20,893 nucleotides of DNA from Fimenecus sp052169395 (GTDB lineage Bacteria; Bacillota; Clostridia; Oscillospirales; Acutalibacteraceae): the NCBI GenBank assembly GCA_052169395.1, contig JBQNCN010000004.1, positions 1-20,893 on the forward strand, in the 5' to 3' direction. The notes beneath the pieces were generated by a model. The model was not told where the DNA came from. It worked only from the letters and a program-made list of their open reading frames with translations, and ran no database searches. A program made the translations under genes and the position numbers. This document shows, in pieces, positions 1 to 6,391 of the stretch. Positions within the stretch are counted from its first letter, which is position 1, and the number at the start of each line of letters is the position of its first letter.

Positions 1-23
1 CCTACTTTCTCATAAGGCAAATT

Positions 24-141
24 ATCGGTTGTTTCATCAGGTTTTAGGGTGTCCCTAACGAGGTGTTTGGTAGTGTAGCTGTCCGAACACACCGCTTGTT
101 TCACAACGAAGCGAAAGCAACCGATTTGGACAACCTGTCCA
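24..141 (+). ncRNA. Candidate structured RNA or mobile-element end, unassigned
   Basis: No gene is visible in bases 1 to 292. This part can form several stems: an outer 8-bp pairing of ATCGGTTG (24-31) with CAACCGAT (118-125); inside it TTAGGG/CCCTAA (44-58, 3-nt loop), GTGTTTGG/CCGAACAC (63-90, 12-nt loop) and GCTTGTT/AAC-G-AAGC (94-112); and outside it TGGAC/GTCCA (127-141). GCGAAAGC (111-118) is a GC-GAAA-GC mini-hairpin that would compete with two of these stems. One pair in the 63-90 stem is G-U if the plus strand is transcribed, which weakly favours that strand. I do not recognise the family. It may be an RNA, a transfer origin or an end of the tnpV element. Confidence 0.35.
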
Positions 142-144
142 TAA

Positions 145-220
145 TTGGTCTGCTCGCTGAGATTGTGTGAAAAGCGGGCAAGCTACCGTTTGGATATACA
201 AATGGTCTGCTTGCTAAGAT
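145..220. repeat. Imperfect direct repeat pair, about 19 bp
   Basis: TTGGTCTGCTCGCTGAGAT (145-163) and ATGGTCTGCTTGCTAAGAT (202-220) match at 16 of 19 positions and lie 57 bases apart, in the gene-free part next to tnpV. They could be binding sites of a mobile-element protein or a decayed duplication. Confidence 0.45.
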
Positions 221-240
221 AAAACATTTTAATCCCACAA

Positions 241-294
241 ACAAAATTAAGGCACAGCCTACTGGATTTTCTCCGTAAGTTGTGCCTTGTTTTT
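241..294 (-). terminator. Terminator downstream of tnpV, possibly bidirectional
   Basis: AAGGCACA (249-256) pairs with TGTGCCTT (281-288), and the interior can extend the stem with small bulges. A short T run follows on the minus strand (241-248) and a five-T run on the plus strand (290-294). It lies just past the tnpV stop codon, so it most likely ends that transcript. Confidence 0.6.
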
Positions 295-667
295 AATTGT
301 ATATTACTTGTTCATTAACAATTTCCATTGCTCGATTGCGGATGTTGTTCATCTTTTGCACCCATAACATTGGGTTATCCGATTTCAATTTTTCCGTAAC
401 ATTTTCTTTTTCGGCAAGGTCATTTATCAACCGAGAAAAAAGATTTTGAGCCTGTTCTTCGATGTCGGCAAGGTATGAATCGAGCTTACCGCTTGTCAGC
501 AAATTGTAGTAACGCACCTTATGACTTTGCTTCAAATATCGCTTGTGCCTCATTGCCCATACACCGATATTTGTTTCTTTTTCTTCCGCCGGCAACGAAA
601 GATTAGGCAATAAATAATCGCCGACCTGCGTATAAGTACCACCATTATTTTCAAAAATTGTTTTCAT
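293..667 (-). CDS. tnpV: TnpV-family transposon-encoded protein
   Basis: A 124-residue protein with the pattern I associate with TnpV: an opening with GGTYTQVGDYLLPNL, a central IGVW..RH.RYLK segment, LLTSGKL.SYLADIEEQA, and a C-terminus with MLWVQKMNNIRNRA.EIV. The length fits the family. TnpV is carried by clostridial conjugative and mobilisable elements; its biochemical role is not established and no catalytic motif is visible. The ATG has a strong AAGGAGG site 7 bases upstream. No transposase, integrase or relaxase gene is present in the window, so this is either the edge of an element continuing to the left or an isolated remnant. Base composition here looks more GC-rich than in the genes to the right, which fits transfer. 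Confidence 0.85.
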   Translation of the reverse strand: MKTIFENNGGTYTQVGDYLLPNLSLPAEEKETNIGVWAMRHKRYLKQSHKVRYYNLLTSGKLDSYLADIEEQAQNLFSRLINDLAEKENVTEKLKSDNPMLWVQKMNNIRNRAMEIVNEQVIYN

Positions 668-696
668 ATTAAAACCTCCTTAATTTCAGTAAGTTC

Positions 697-725
697 ATTA
701 TACGAAAAACAAAATAAAATTTCGA
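697..725 (-). promoter_or_regulatory. Probable promoter of tnpV
   Basis: On the minus strand a perfect TATAAT (697-702) is preceded, after 17 bases, by TCGAAA (720-725), a 4-of-6 match to TTGACA. The start codon lies 30 bases further downstream. Confidence 0.5.
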
Positions 726-806
726 ATGTGCGGATTATTTTTTGAATATGATGTTCAACTATCGGTAAAACTGTATTTCGCCAAATCCTATATGAATATT
801 CGCACC

Positions 807-833
807 AAAAGCAGCCTCAAGGCTGCTTTTTTA
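807..833 (-). terminator. Rho-independent terminator after the RibU-like gene
   Basis: AAAAGCAGCC (807-816), loop TCAA, GGCTGCTTTT (821-830): a perfect 10-bp stem with A/T runs on both sides, so it can work in both directions. It abuts the stop codon of the RibU-like gene (831-833) and separates this gene from the mobile-element remnant. Confidence 0.8.
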
Positions 834-1466
834 TTTATTTCCATGAAGGAGTGGAGATAAGGGTTTATAAATAAATATACATATAATTGCATCTATAATT
901 CCTTTTACAAAGGTAAATGGCATATTAAAAATAATAAGACTTTTAAGTAAAGTATTTGAAGCGGGTAAAAGTTTTTTATACATATCTATTATTACAGTCA
1001 TAGGCATTTTGTAAGCAATTACATAGGTTGGATAGACTATAAAGTAGTTAATTGGAACTGAAATAACAGCCATAACTCCCGCTCCACATATTGCTCCTAT
1101 GATGGCGTGCTTTTTGTTTTTTTGATTTTTATAAATGTATCCTGCCGTTATGCACATCATCGCACCTAAAATGAAATTACACAGTTCTCCAACATAAGCG
1201 GAACTTGAGCCTTTAAACACAATGTGTAAAAGATTTTTTAAAAGTTCAATTAAAGCTCCTGTCCATGGACCGAAGGCAAAAGCTCCTAAAAGAGCAGGTA
1301 AATCTGAAATATCAAATTTAATAAACGGTGGAATAAGCATTGGGATTGGAAATTCAATAAACATAAGTACAAAAGAAATCGCTGAAAGCATTGCGGTTGC
1401 AGCAACTTTCCTTATATTCAAAAATTTTTTTGATTTTAATGTTTTTTCTTTTTTGTTTGCAGTCAT
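831..1466 (-). CDS. ribU: ECF transporter S-component, RibU-like (riboflavin uptake)
   Basis: A 211-residue very hydrophobic protein with about six predicted membrane segments after a basic cytoplasmic N-terminus. The first half carries the RibU-type pattern: LSAISFVLMFIEFPIP, then FIKFDISDLPALLGAFAFGPWTG, then ELLKNLLH and a GEL.NF.LGA segment. In this family the membrane subunit binds riboflavin and docks to a shared energising module (EcfA, EcfA', EcfT), which is not in this window. An FMN riboswitch directly upstream independently supports riboflavin as substrate. The ATG has a GGGAG site 5 bases upstream. It is a single-gene unit with its own promoter, riboswitch and terminator. Confidence 0.88.
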   Translation of the reverse strand: MTANKKEKTLKSKKFLNIRKVAATAMLSAISFVLMFIEFPIPMLIPPFIKFDISDLPALLGAFAFGPWTGALIELLKNLLHIVFKGSSSAYVGELCNFILGAMMCITAGYIYKNQKNKKHAIIGAICGAGVMAVISVPINYFIVYPTYVIAYKMPMTVIIDMYKKLLPASNTLLKSLIIFNMPFTFVKGIIDAIICIFIYKPLSPLLHGNK

Positions 1467-1502
1467 AACTACTCCCTTGAATATTTATTGCAGGCTGCTT
1501 CA

Positions 1503-1531
1503 AAATAAAAAACCTCACGAAAATCGTGAGG
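1503..1531 (-). terminator. Regulatory terminator of the FMN riboswitch
   Basis: On the minus strand CCTCACGA and TCGTGAGG (1513-1531) form a perfect 8-bp stem around a 3-nt loop, followed by TTTTTTATTTT. It lies between the aptamer and the ribU start, so FMN binding should favour termination. Confidence 0.85.
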
Positions 1532-1545
1532 CAGATGTTAAGGAT

Positions 1546-1655
1546 CATCTTCTTTCTTCCGGACTTTACCGTCGGTTCAGGAATTTCACCTAATCGTGCT
1601 CGCGCTTGTGGACTATAACCACCGGTGAGGAATTGCACCTCGCCTCGAAGACAGC
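1546..1655 (-). ncRNA. FMN riboswitch (RFN element) aptamer
   Basis: Read on the minus strand, the conserved RFN blocks appear in order: GAGGCGAGG (1638-1646), CACCGGTGGT followed by TATAGTCC (1610-1627), GGTGAAATTC (1581-1590), CCGACGGTAAAGTCCGG (1559-1575), then AGAAGAT (1547-1553), which can pair with the GTCTTC near 1647-1652 to close P1. The P3 loop is short. Known RFN elements bind flavin mononucleotide; this one precedes a riboflavin transporter and a terminator, so it should switch off uptake when FMN is plentiful. Confidence 0.93.
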
Positions 1656-1668
1656 TATTGCTAAAAAT

Positions 1669-1697
1669 ATAATACTCTTATAAACAGATTTTGTCAA
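1669..1697 (-). promoter_or_regulatory. Promoter of the FMN riboswitch-ribU unit
   Basis: A perfect TTGACA (1692-1697, minus strand), a 17-base spacer and TATTAT (1669-1674). The predicted transcript start falls just upstream of the aptamer P1 strand. Confidence 0.8.
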
Positions 1698-1717
1698 TGC
1701 TCTTATTGCTTATTAAA

Positions 1718-2167
1718 TTAAAGTACTTTATTTATTTCATCAATTACTCTTTGAGCATCACTTGAGGGAACTAAAATTGAAATACTTATTTCAGATGTGG
1801 TAATCATAGATATGTTGGCATTTGCGTTTTTAGCCGCTTTAAAAATTTTAGCGGCATATCCGAAGTTGCCAAGCATAAGGTTGTTATTTATTGTGATTTT
1901 TGTATTGCCGTTATTTACCAGAAGCTTTCTTTTTGGGTTATCTTTATGAAGCATTGAATTAAGAGCTATAATTTTTGCTAAATTATTAGCACCTACTGTA
2001 AATGATAGTGTTGAATTGCTGTTTGGTGTAGGTGTTTCAGAAATCATATCTACATCAATTTCCGCTTTTGCAACTTCTGTAAAAATTTCGGAAATTGTTT
2101 CGATGTTTATAGGTGTTCCGCATACGGTGATAAGAGCAACATCATCCTGTAAAGTTATTTCTGTCAT
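1718..2167 (-). CDS. Free-standing ACT-domain protein, aspartokinase regulatory-like
   Basis: A 149-residue protein with no kinase domain. The N-terminal half (ITLQDDVALITVCGTP, then a helix, then IDVDMISETPTP and a LSFTV strand) resembles the ACT region at the C-terminus of aspartokinases, where lysine or threonine binds. The second half (LMLGNFGYAAKIFKAAKNANANISMITTSEISISILV) looks like a second ACT repeat. It starts 2 bases after the dapB stop, with GAGGTT as binding site inside the end of dapB, and is the last gene of the lysine-riboswitch operon. I infer an amino-acid sensor or detachable regulatory subunit for the lysine branch. The full aspartokinase is not in this window. The exact partner and ligand are unknown. 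Confidence 0.75.
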   Translation of the reverse strand: MTEITLQDDVALITVCGTPINIETISEIFTEVAKAEIDVDMISETPTPNSNSTLSFTVGANNLAKIIALNSMLHKDNPKRKLLVNNGNTKITINNNLMLGNFGYAAKIFKAAKNANANISMITTSEISISILVPSSDAQRVIDEINKVL

Positions 2168-2169
2168 AA

Positions 2170-2919
2170 TTAACCTCTTAAAAGATCATTCATATCATAA
2201 AGTCCATTTTCTTTATCCTTTATAAATCTTGCTCCGTTTATTGCTCCGTTGGCAAATAATGCACGCGACCTTGCAGAATGACTTATTTTAATTATTTCGT
2301 CTTCTCCTGCAAAAATAATCTCATGTTCTCCTACTATTGTTCCACCTCTTATTGCACTTATTCCAATTTCATTTTCATGACGACTTTCACGCCTTTTTGA
2401 ACGGTCAAAAACAAAATTTTGTTCATTTTCAAGAACTTCAGAAATATTTTTTGCAAGCATAAGAGCAGTGCCTGAAGGAGCATCGAGTTTTCTTCTATGA
2501 TGAGCTTCTACAATTTCAATATCAAAATTTCCGTAAAGTAATTTTGCAGCTTGCTTTGCAAGCGCTGAAACTAAATTTACACCGATTGACATATTTGCAG
2601 TAAAAAATATAGGCGTTGTTTTAGATGCTTCTTTTAGAGCTTTTATTTGATTGTCATTTAGCCCTGTTGTCGCAACAACTGCAGCGGTATGTGTCCTTAA
2701 GGCATATTCAAGCATTTCATTAAATGCTGCCGGAACGGAAAAATCTATTATAACATCGGCTTTTTCATTTATTCTGTTAAAACTTTTGTAGATAGGATAG
2801 TCTGCTATTTTTTTATTTATATCAACGCCTGCAACAATTTGACAGTCAGTTTGAGTTTTTATAAACTCTTCCACGACTGTTCCCATTTTTCCTGCAGCGC
2901 CATTTAGTAATATTCTCAT
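2170..2919 (-). CDS. dapB: 4-hydroxy-tetrahydrodipicolinate reductase
   Basis: A 249-residue cytoplasmic enzyme that reduces the product of DapA with NAD(P)H in the diaminopimelate/lysine pathway. The N-terminal Rossmann motif GAAGKMG is at residues 8-14. The central signature EAHHRRKLDAPSGTA holds the catalytic His-His and Lys and the substrate-binding SGT. A GGTIVGEH segment follows, and the C-terminal part is ordinary for the family. Length is slightly below the usual 250-270. The start ATG sits 1 base after the dapA stop and has no strong Shine-Dalgarno, only a GGAC-like stretch, so translation is probably coupled to dapA. It precedes the ACT gene by 2 bases. Confidence 0.95.
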   Translation of the reverse strand: MRILLNGAAGKMGTVVEEFIKTQTDCQIVAGVDINKKIADYPIYKSFNRINEKADVIIDFSVPAAFNEMLEYALRTHTAAVVATTGLNDNQIKALKEASKTTPIFFTANMSIGVNLVSALAKQAAKLLYGNFDIEIVEAHHRRKLDAPSGTALMLAKNISEVLENEQNFVFDRSKRRESRHENEIGISAIRGGTIVGEHEIIFAGEDEIIKISHSARSRALFANGAINGARFIKDKENGLYDMNDLLRG

Positions 2920-2920
2920 T

Positions 2921-3808
2921 TTATATAAGTCCGTATTTTACTAAAACTTTTTTCATCTGTTCTATTTTTGTTGGCTCCATTTCACAAAGTGGAAGTCTAA
3001 GCGGACCCGCATTCATTCCCATAAGATTCATAGCGGCTTTTACGGGGATAGGGTTTACATCCATAAAAAGTTCATCCATGAGTTCTAAATACTTAAGCTG
3101 ATATTCTGCACTTTTTTTGAAGTTCCCTTCAAGAGCGAGTTTTGTCATATTGTGAGTTTCTTCAGGCATGATATTTGCAATTACTGAAATAACTCCTATA
3201 CCGCCTAGAGACATAATTGCGGTTGTCTGGTCATCATTTCCTGAGTATACGGCAAAATCTTCAGGACAAAGAGATATTGTTTTTGCAATCGATGAGAGAT
3301 TTCCTGTGGCTTCTTTTGCCGCATATATATTTTTGTGATTAGCCAAAGTCGCATAGGTTTCGGGCTTGATTTCAGTTCCTGTTCTGGAAGGAACATTATA
3401 AAGTACCATAGGTGTTGAAACTCTGTCGGCGATATATGTATAATGCTTAATAAGACCGCTTTGTGAAGCTTTATTGTAATAAGGTGTTACAAGGAGCAAG
3501 CCGTCAACACCTGCCTTTTCAGCCTCATTTGAAAGTTTTACCGCATATTCCGTATCGTTTGAGCCTGTTCCTGCAATAACAGGAATTCTTTTGGCAACCT
3601 TTTCACAGGTGAATCTTATAACTTCAGAATGTTCTTCATGTGAAAGTGTTGCACTTTCTCCTGTTGTTCCGCATATTACAATACAGTCTGTACTTTTTTT
3701 TATGTGAAATTCAATAAGGTCTGAAAGTACGTTATAATTCACTGTTCTGTCATCATTAAATGGGGTAATAATAGCAACACCTGACCCCTTGAAAATCGGC
3801 TTTTTCAT
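2921..3808 (-). CDS. dapA: 4-hydroxy-tetrahydrodipicolinate synthase
   Basis: A 295-residue class I aldolase-fold enzyme that condenses aspartate semialdehyde with pyruvate, the first step committed to diaminopimelate and lysine. Key residues are visible: GTTGE at 47-51 with the proton-relay threonine, Tyr111 in TPYYNK, Tyr137 and Arg142 in YNVPSRTG, and the Schiff-base Lys165 in AAKEATG. Length is typical. AAGGAG lies 6 bases upstream of the ATG, and asd ends 10 bases before the start. The genes asd, dapA and dapB form consecutive pathway steps in operon order under one lysine riboswitch. Confidence 0.96.
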   Translation of the reverse strand: MKKPIFKGSGVAIITPFNDDRTVNYNVLSDLIEFHIKKSTDCIVICGTTGESATLSHEEHSEVIRFTCEKVAKRIPVIAGTGSNDTEYAVKLSNEAEKAGVDGLLLVTPYYNKASQSGLIKHYTYIADRVSTPMVLYNVPSRTGTEIKPETYATLANHKNIYAAKEATGNLSSIAKTISLCPEDFAVYSGNDDQTTAIMSLGGIGVISVIANIMPEETHNMTKLALEGNFKKSAEYQLKYLELMDELFMDVNPIPVKAAMNLMGMNAGPLRLPLCEMEPTKIEQMKKVLVKYGLI

Positions 3809-3818
3809 AGTTATCTCC

Positions 3819-4898
3819 TTAATCCATATATCCTTTTGCGGTTAAAAGTTCCGCTAAAAGTACAGCGCCTCCTGCTGCACCTCTTAATGTATTGTGTGAA
3901 AGACATACAAATTTATAATCAAATTGAGTGTCCTCACGAAGTCGTCCTATTGAAATTCCCATTCCGTTTTCAATATTTCGGTCAAGTTTTGTTTGCGGTC
4001 TGTTATCTTCTTCAAAATAGTTTAAAAACTGTTTTGGAGCGGATGGAAGTCCAAGCTCCTGCGGTGCACCTTTAAACATTTTCCATATTGTTTTCATTTC
4101 ATCTGTAGACGGCTTTTTTTCAAAACGTGCAAAAACTGCACCCATATGGCCGTCGGAAACGGGAACTCTCAGGCATTGTGCTGTAAAATTGATGGAATTA
4201 TCATTGGAAATTATATCACCATCGATTTTACCGAAGATTTTAAGCGGTTCTTTTTCAGATTTTTCTTCTTCACCGCTTATGAACGGAATAACATTATCAA
4301 TCATTTCAGGCCAGGTTTCAAAAGTTTTTCCTGCACCGGATATTGCCTGATAAGTACATACAAGAACATCTTTTATACCGAATTTTTTGAGTGGAAATAA
4401 TGCCGGAACATATCCTTGAAGAGAGCAGTTTGGTTTTACTGCAATAAAACCTCTTTTTGTGCCGAGTCTTTTTCTTTGTGCAGGAATAATTTCAGTGTGT
4501 TCGGCATTAAGTTCAGGAAGCACCATAGGAACATCCGAAGTGTGCCTATGTGCAGAATTGTTTGAAACCACAGGGCATTCTGCTTTTGCATATTTTTCTT
4601 CAAGTGCTTTTATTTCGTCTTTTGGCATATTTACTGCACAGAATACAAAATCTACAAGCTTTGAAATTTTTTCAATATCTTTTTCAGCATCAAATACAAT
4701 TATGGATTTTACATTTTCTGGCAGCTTTTCTTCCATACACCATTTGTTTCCGACAGCTTCTTCATAGGTTTTACCAGCAGATCTTTCTGATGCTGCAAGC
4801 ACCTGTAAATCAAACCAGGGATGATTATTTAAAAGAGTTATAAACCTTTGTCCTACCATTCCTGTGGCACCTATTATTCCGACTCTTTTTTTTATCAC
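3819..4898 (-). CDS. asd: Aspartate-semialdehyde dehydrogenase
   Basis: A 359-residue NADP-dependent enzyme converting aspartyl phosphate to aspartate semialdehyde, the branch point to lysine/diaminopimelate and threonine/methionine. The dinucleotide motif GATGMVGQRF is at residues 10-19, the catalytic Cys158 in KPNCSLQ, and the catalytic His251 in RVPVSDGHMG. The overall pattern, including the SNNSAHR segment, fits the archaeal/fungal-like branch of the family rather than the E. coli type. The start is GTG, with GGAGG 8-9 bases upstream; the reading frame begins VIKKRVGIIG (GTG read as Met). It is the first gene of the operon, downstream of the lysine riboswitch and its terminator. Confidence 0.94.
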   Translation of the reverse strand: MIKKRVGIIGATGMVGQRFITLLNNHPWFDLQVLAASERSAGKTYEEAVGNKWCMEEKLPENVKSIIVFDAEKDIEKISKLVDFVFCAVNMPKDEIKALEEKYAKAECPVVSNNSAHRHTSDVPMVLPELNAEHTEIIPAQRKRLGTKRGFIAVKPNCSLQGYVPALFPLKKFGIKDVLVCTYQAISGAGKTFETWPEMIDNVIPFISGEEEKSEKEPLKIFGKIDGDIISNDNSINFTAQCLRVPVSDGHMGAVFARFEKKPSTDEMKTIWKMFKGAPQELGLPSAPKQFLNYFEEDNRPQTKLDRNIENGMGISIGRLREDTQFDYKFVCLSHNTLRGAAGGAVLLAELLTAKGYMD

Positions 4899-4929
4899 TT
4901 GTAATTACCTCCGAAATGTTTTATTCTTT

Positions 4930-4957
4930 AGAGAAAATGACCGGATTAACCGGTCAT
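4930..4957 (-). terminator. Regulatory terminator of the lysine riboswitch
   Basis: ATGACCGG (4937-4944) and CCGGTCAT (4950-4957) form a perfect 8-bp stem around a 5-base loop, followed on the minus strand by TTTTCTCT. It lies between the aptamer and asd. Confidence 0.82.
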
Positions 4958-4973
4958 CTATACGGAAATGAAA

Positions 4974-5145
4974 GAAAGCGACAGCGCCCCATCTCCGAAA
5001 GATGACAGTTATTTGACTTTCATCAAATACCCAAAAGACGTTTACGGTATAACGCTTTTTCGGCGGAGTCCCTTTTTTTCTGCGTTCAACGGTTTACCGA
5101 ACCTCCCACAGAATACTTGTGTTATCCGCACCTCTGTCTACTTTG
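4974..5145 (-). ncRNA. Lysine riboswitch (L-box)
   Basis: Read on the minus strand, conserved L-box blocks appear in order: AGAGGTGCGG (5126-5135), AAGTA (5113-5117), GGGACTCCGCCGAAAAAGCG (5053-5072), TGATGAAAGTC (5014-5024), AACTGTCATC (5001-5010) and GGGCGCTGTCG (4979-4989). The 5' GACAG (5134-5138) pairs with 3' CTGTC to close P1, and a few outer bases extend it. Known L-boxes bind lysine and reduce expression of lysine biosynthesis or transport genes. Here it precedes asd-dapA-dapB and a terminator, so high lysine should stop transcription. Confidence 0.93.
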
Positions 5146-5146
5146 C

Positions 5147-5152
5147 TATAAT
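5147..5152 (+). promoter_or_regulatory. Possible -10 box for queA, overlapping the divergent promoter
   Basis: A perfect TATAAT on the plus strand lies 45 bases before the queA start and overlaps the minus-strand -10 box of the asd unit by five bases. No good -35 is visible at the normal distance, so this assignment is tentative. Confidence 0.4.
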
Positions 5153-5176
5153 AGCATTATATTTAATTATTTTCAA
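5148..5176 (-). promoter_or_regulatory. Promoter of the lysine riboswitch-asd operon
   Basis: Minus-strand TTGAAA (5171-5176), 17-base spacer, TATTAT (5148-5153). Transcription should begin at about 5141, at the start of the aptamer. Confidence 0.75.
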
Positions 5177-5197
5177 TAATATATTTAAGGGATTGGA

Positions 5198-6235
5198 ATG
5201 AAAAAACAAGATTTTTATTATGATTTGCCCCAGGAACTTATTGCACAGTTTCCTGTAGAACCGAGAGATTGTTCAAGACTTCTTATTGTGGATAAAAAAA
5301 GCGGAGAGTTGGAACATAAGCATTTTTATGATATTGTTGATTATCTTAATAGGGGTGATTGCCTTGTTATAAATAATACAAAGGTAATGCCTGTAAGGAT
5401 TTTTGGAGTAAAAGAAAGTACAGGTGCAATAGTGGAATTTCTGCTCTTAAATCAAAAAGAACAAAATTTATGGGAATGTATGGCGGGACCGGGGAAAAAA
5501 GCTAAAAGTGGCGATAGATTTTCATTTAATGACGGAGTTTTAAACGGTAAAATATTGAAAGTGCTTGAAAATGGAAACAGGCTTGTGCTTTTTAGTTTTG
5601 ATAAAGAAAAATATGCCAATATTTTTGAAGTTCTTTCTGAAATAGGTGAAATGCCGCTTCCTCCATATATAAAAGAAAAACTTAAAGATAAAAATAGATA
5701 TAATACTGTCTATGCAAAAGATATAGGATCTGCAGCAGCGCCAACTGCAGGTCTTCATTTTACAGATGAGCTTTTGGCAAAAATAAAAGATAAAGGTGTA
5801 AATATAGGTGAATTAACTTTGCATGTGGGTATAGGTACTTTTAGACCGGTTAAAACAGATGATATAAAAGAACATAAAATGCATAGTGAACATTACCATA
5901 TGTCGAAAGAAACCGCGGATCTTATAAATAGAACCAAAGATGCAGGTAAAAGAGTAATAGCGGTTGGAACAACTTCAGTAAGAACTGTTGAAAGTGTTTT
6001 TTCAAAATGTGGAGAAATAAAAGAAGATGATGATATGACGGAAATATTTATTTATCCAGGATATAAATATAAATGTGTAGATGCTATAATAACAAATTTT
6101 CATCTTCCGGAATCAACACTTATTATGCTTATATCAGCATTTTATGACAGAAAGAAGATTTTAAATGCATATGAAACCGCAGTAAAAGAAAAATACAGAT
6201 TTTTTTCATTTGGTGATGCAATGTTTATAAAATAA
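5198..6235 (+). CDS. queA: S-adenosylmethionine:tRNA ribosyltransferase-isomerase
   Basis: A 345-residue cytoplasmic enzyme that transfers and isomerises the ribosyl group of S-adenosylmethionine onto 7-aminomethyl-7-deazaguanine in tRNA, giving epoxyqueuosine. Family signatures are present: FYYDLPQELIAQFP at the N-terminus, SRLLIVDK, NNTKVMPVRIFG, MAGPGKK, AAPTAGLHFT and VGTTSVRT. The length matches the usual 340-350. An AAGGG-like site lies about 7 bases before the ATG. It is the first plus-strand gene, divergent from the lysine operon. The other queuosine genes (tgt, queG) are not in the window. The infC promoter begins 3 bases after its stop codon. Confidence 0.96.
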   Translation: MKKQDFYYDLPQELIAQFPVEPRDCSRLLIVDKKSGELEHKHFYDIVDYLNRGDCLVINNTKVMPVRIFGVKESTGAIVEFLLLNQKEQNLWECMAGPGKKAKSGDRFSFNDGVLNGKILKVLENGNRLVLFSFDKEKYANIFEVLSEIGEMPLPPYIKEKLKDKNRYNTVYAKDIGSAAAPTAGLHFTDELLAKIKDKGVNIGELTLHVGIGTFRPVKTDDIKEHKMHSEHYHMSKETADLINRTKDAGKRVIAVGTTSVRTVESVFSKCGEIKEDDDMTEIFIYPGYKYKCVDAIITNFHLPESTLIMLISAFYDRKKILNAYETAVKEKYRFFSFGDAMFIK

Positions 6236-6238
6236 TAT

Positions 6239-6267
6239 TTGACAAAAAGTTCTTTTAGTGGTAACAT
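6239..6267 (+). promoter_or_regulatory. Promoter of infC-rpmI-rplT
   Basis: A perfect TTGACA (6239-6244), 17-base spacer, TAACAT (6262-6267, 4 of 6 matches), just after the queA stop. Predicted start near 6274. Confidence 0.65.
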
Positions 6268-6273
6268 TTCATA

Positions 6274-6391
6274 AGCAATAAAGCAGAGCGACCGGCTCTC
6301 ACCCCAAGCGAAAGCAAAGGCGGTTAATAATTAGCTTATTAAGCACGGTCGTATCCGTGCTTTTTGTAATTTTAAAATGGAGTGATGGACA
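6274..6391 (+). ncRNA. L20-leader-like attenuator of infC-rpmI-rplT
   Basis: A leader of about 118 bases precedes infC. Visible stems are AGAGC/GCTCT (6285-6299, loop GACCG), a small GC-GAAA-GC hairpin (6308-6315), TTAATAA/TTATTAA (6324-6342), and a terminator stem at 6342-6361. In many Firmicutes this operon is repressed by ribosomal protein L20 binding such a leader and causing premature termination. The position, operon and terminator fit that model; I cannot confirm the Rfam family by eye. Confidence 0.65.
6342..6366 (+). terminator. Attenuator terminator in the infC leader
   Basis: AGCACGG (6342-6348) pairs with CCGTGCT (6355-6361) around a 6-base loop, followed by a T run (6361-6365). 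It lies 26 bases before the infC start, as expected for attenuation rather than for ending queA. Confidence 0.8.

Noticed and set aside
50..215. Minus-strand open stretch of about 50 codons
   Set aside because: No start codon with a binding site, and it covers the foldable segment; composition is not protein-like.
1222..1593. Plus-strand open frame opposite ribU and the FMN riboswitch
   Set aside because: It is antisense to a clear gene and to a conserved RNA element.
4968..5201. Plus-strand open frame of 77 codons
   Set aside because: It runs antisense through the lysine riboswitch and promoter; no binding site and no recognisable protein.
109..6317. Shared 12-base AAGCGAAAGCAA at 109-120 and 6306-6317
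   Set aside because: Both are simple GC-GAAA-GC hairpins in otherwise unrelated contexts; most likely convergence.
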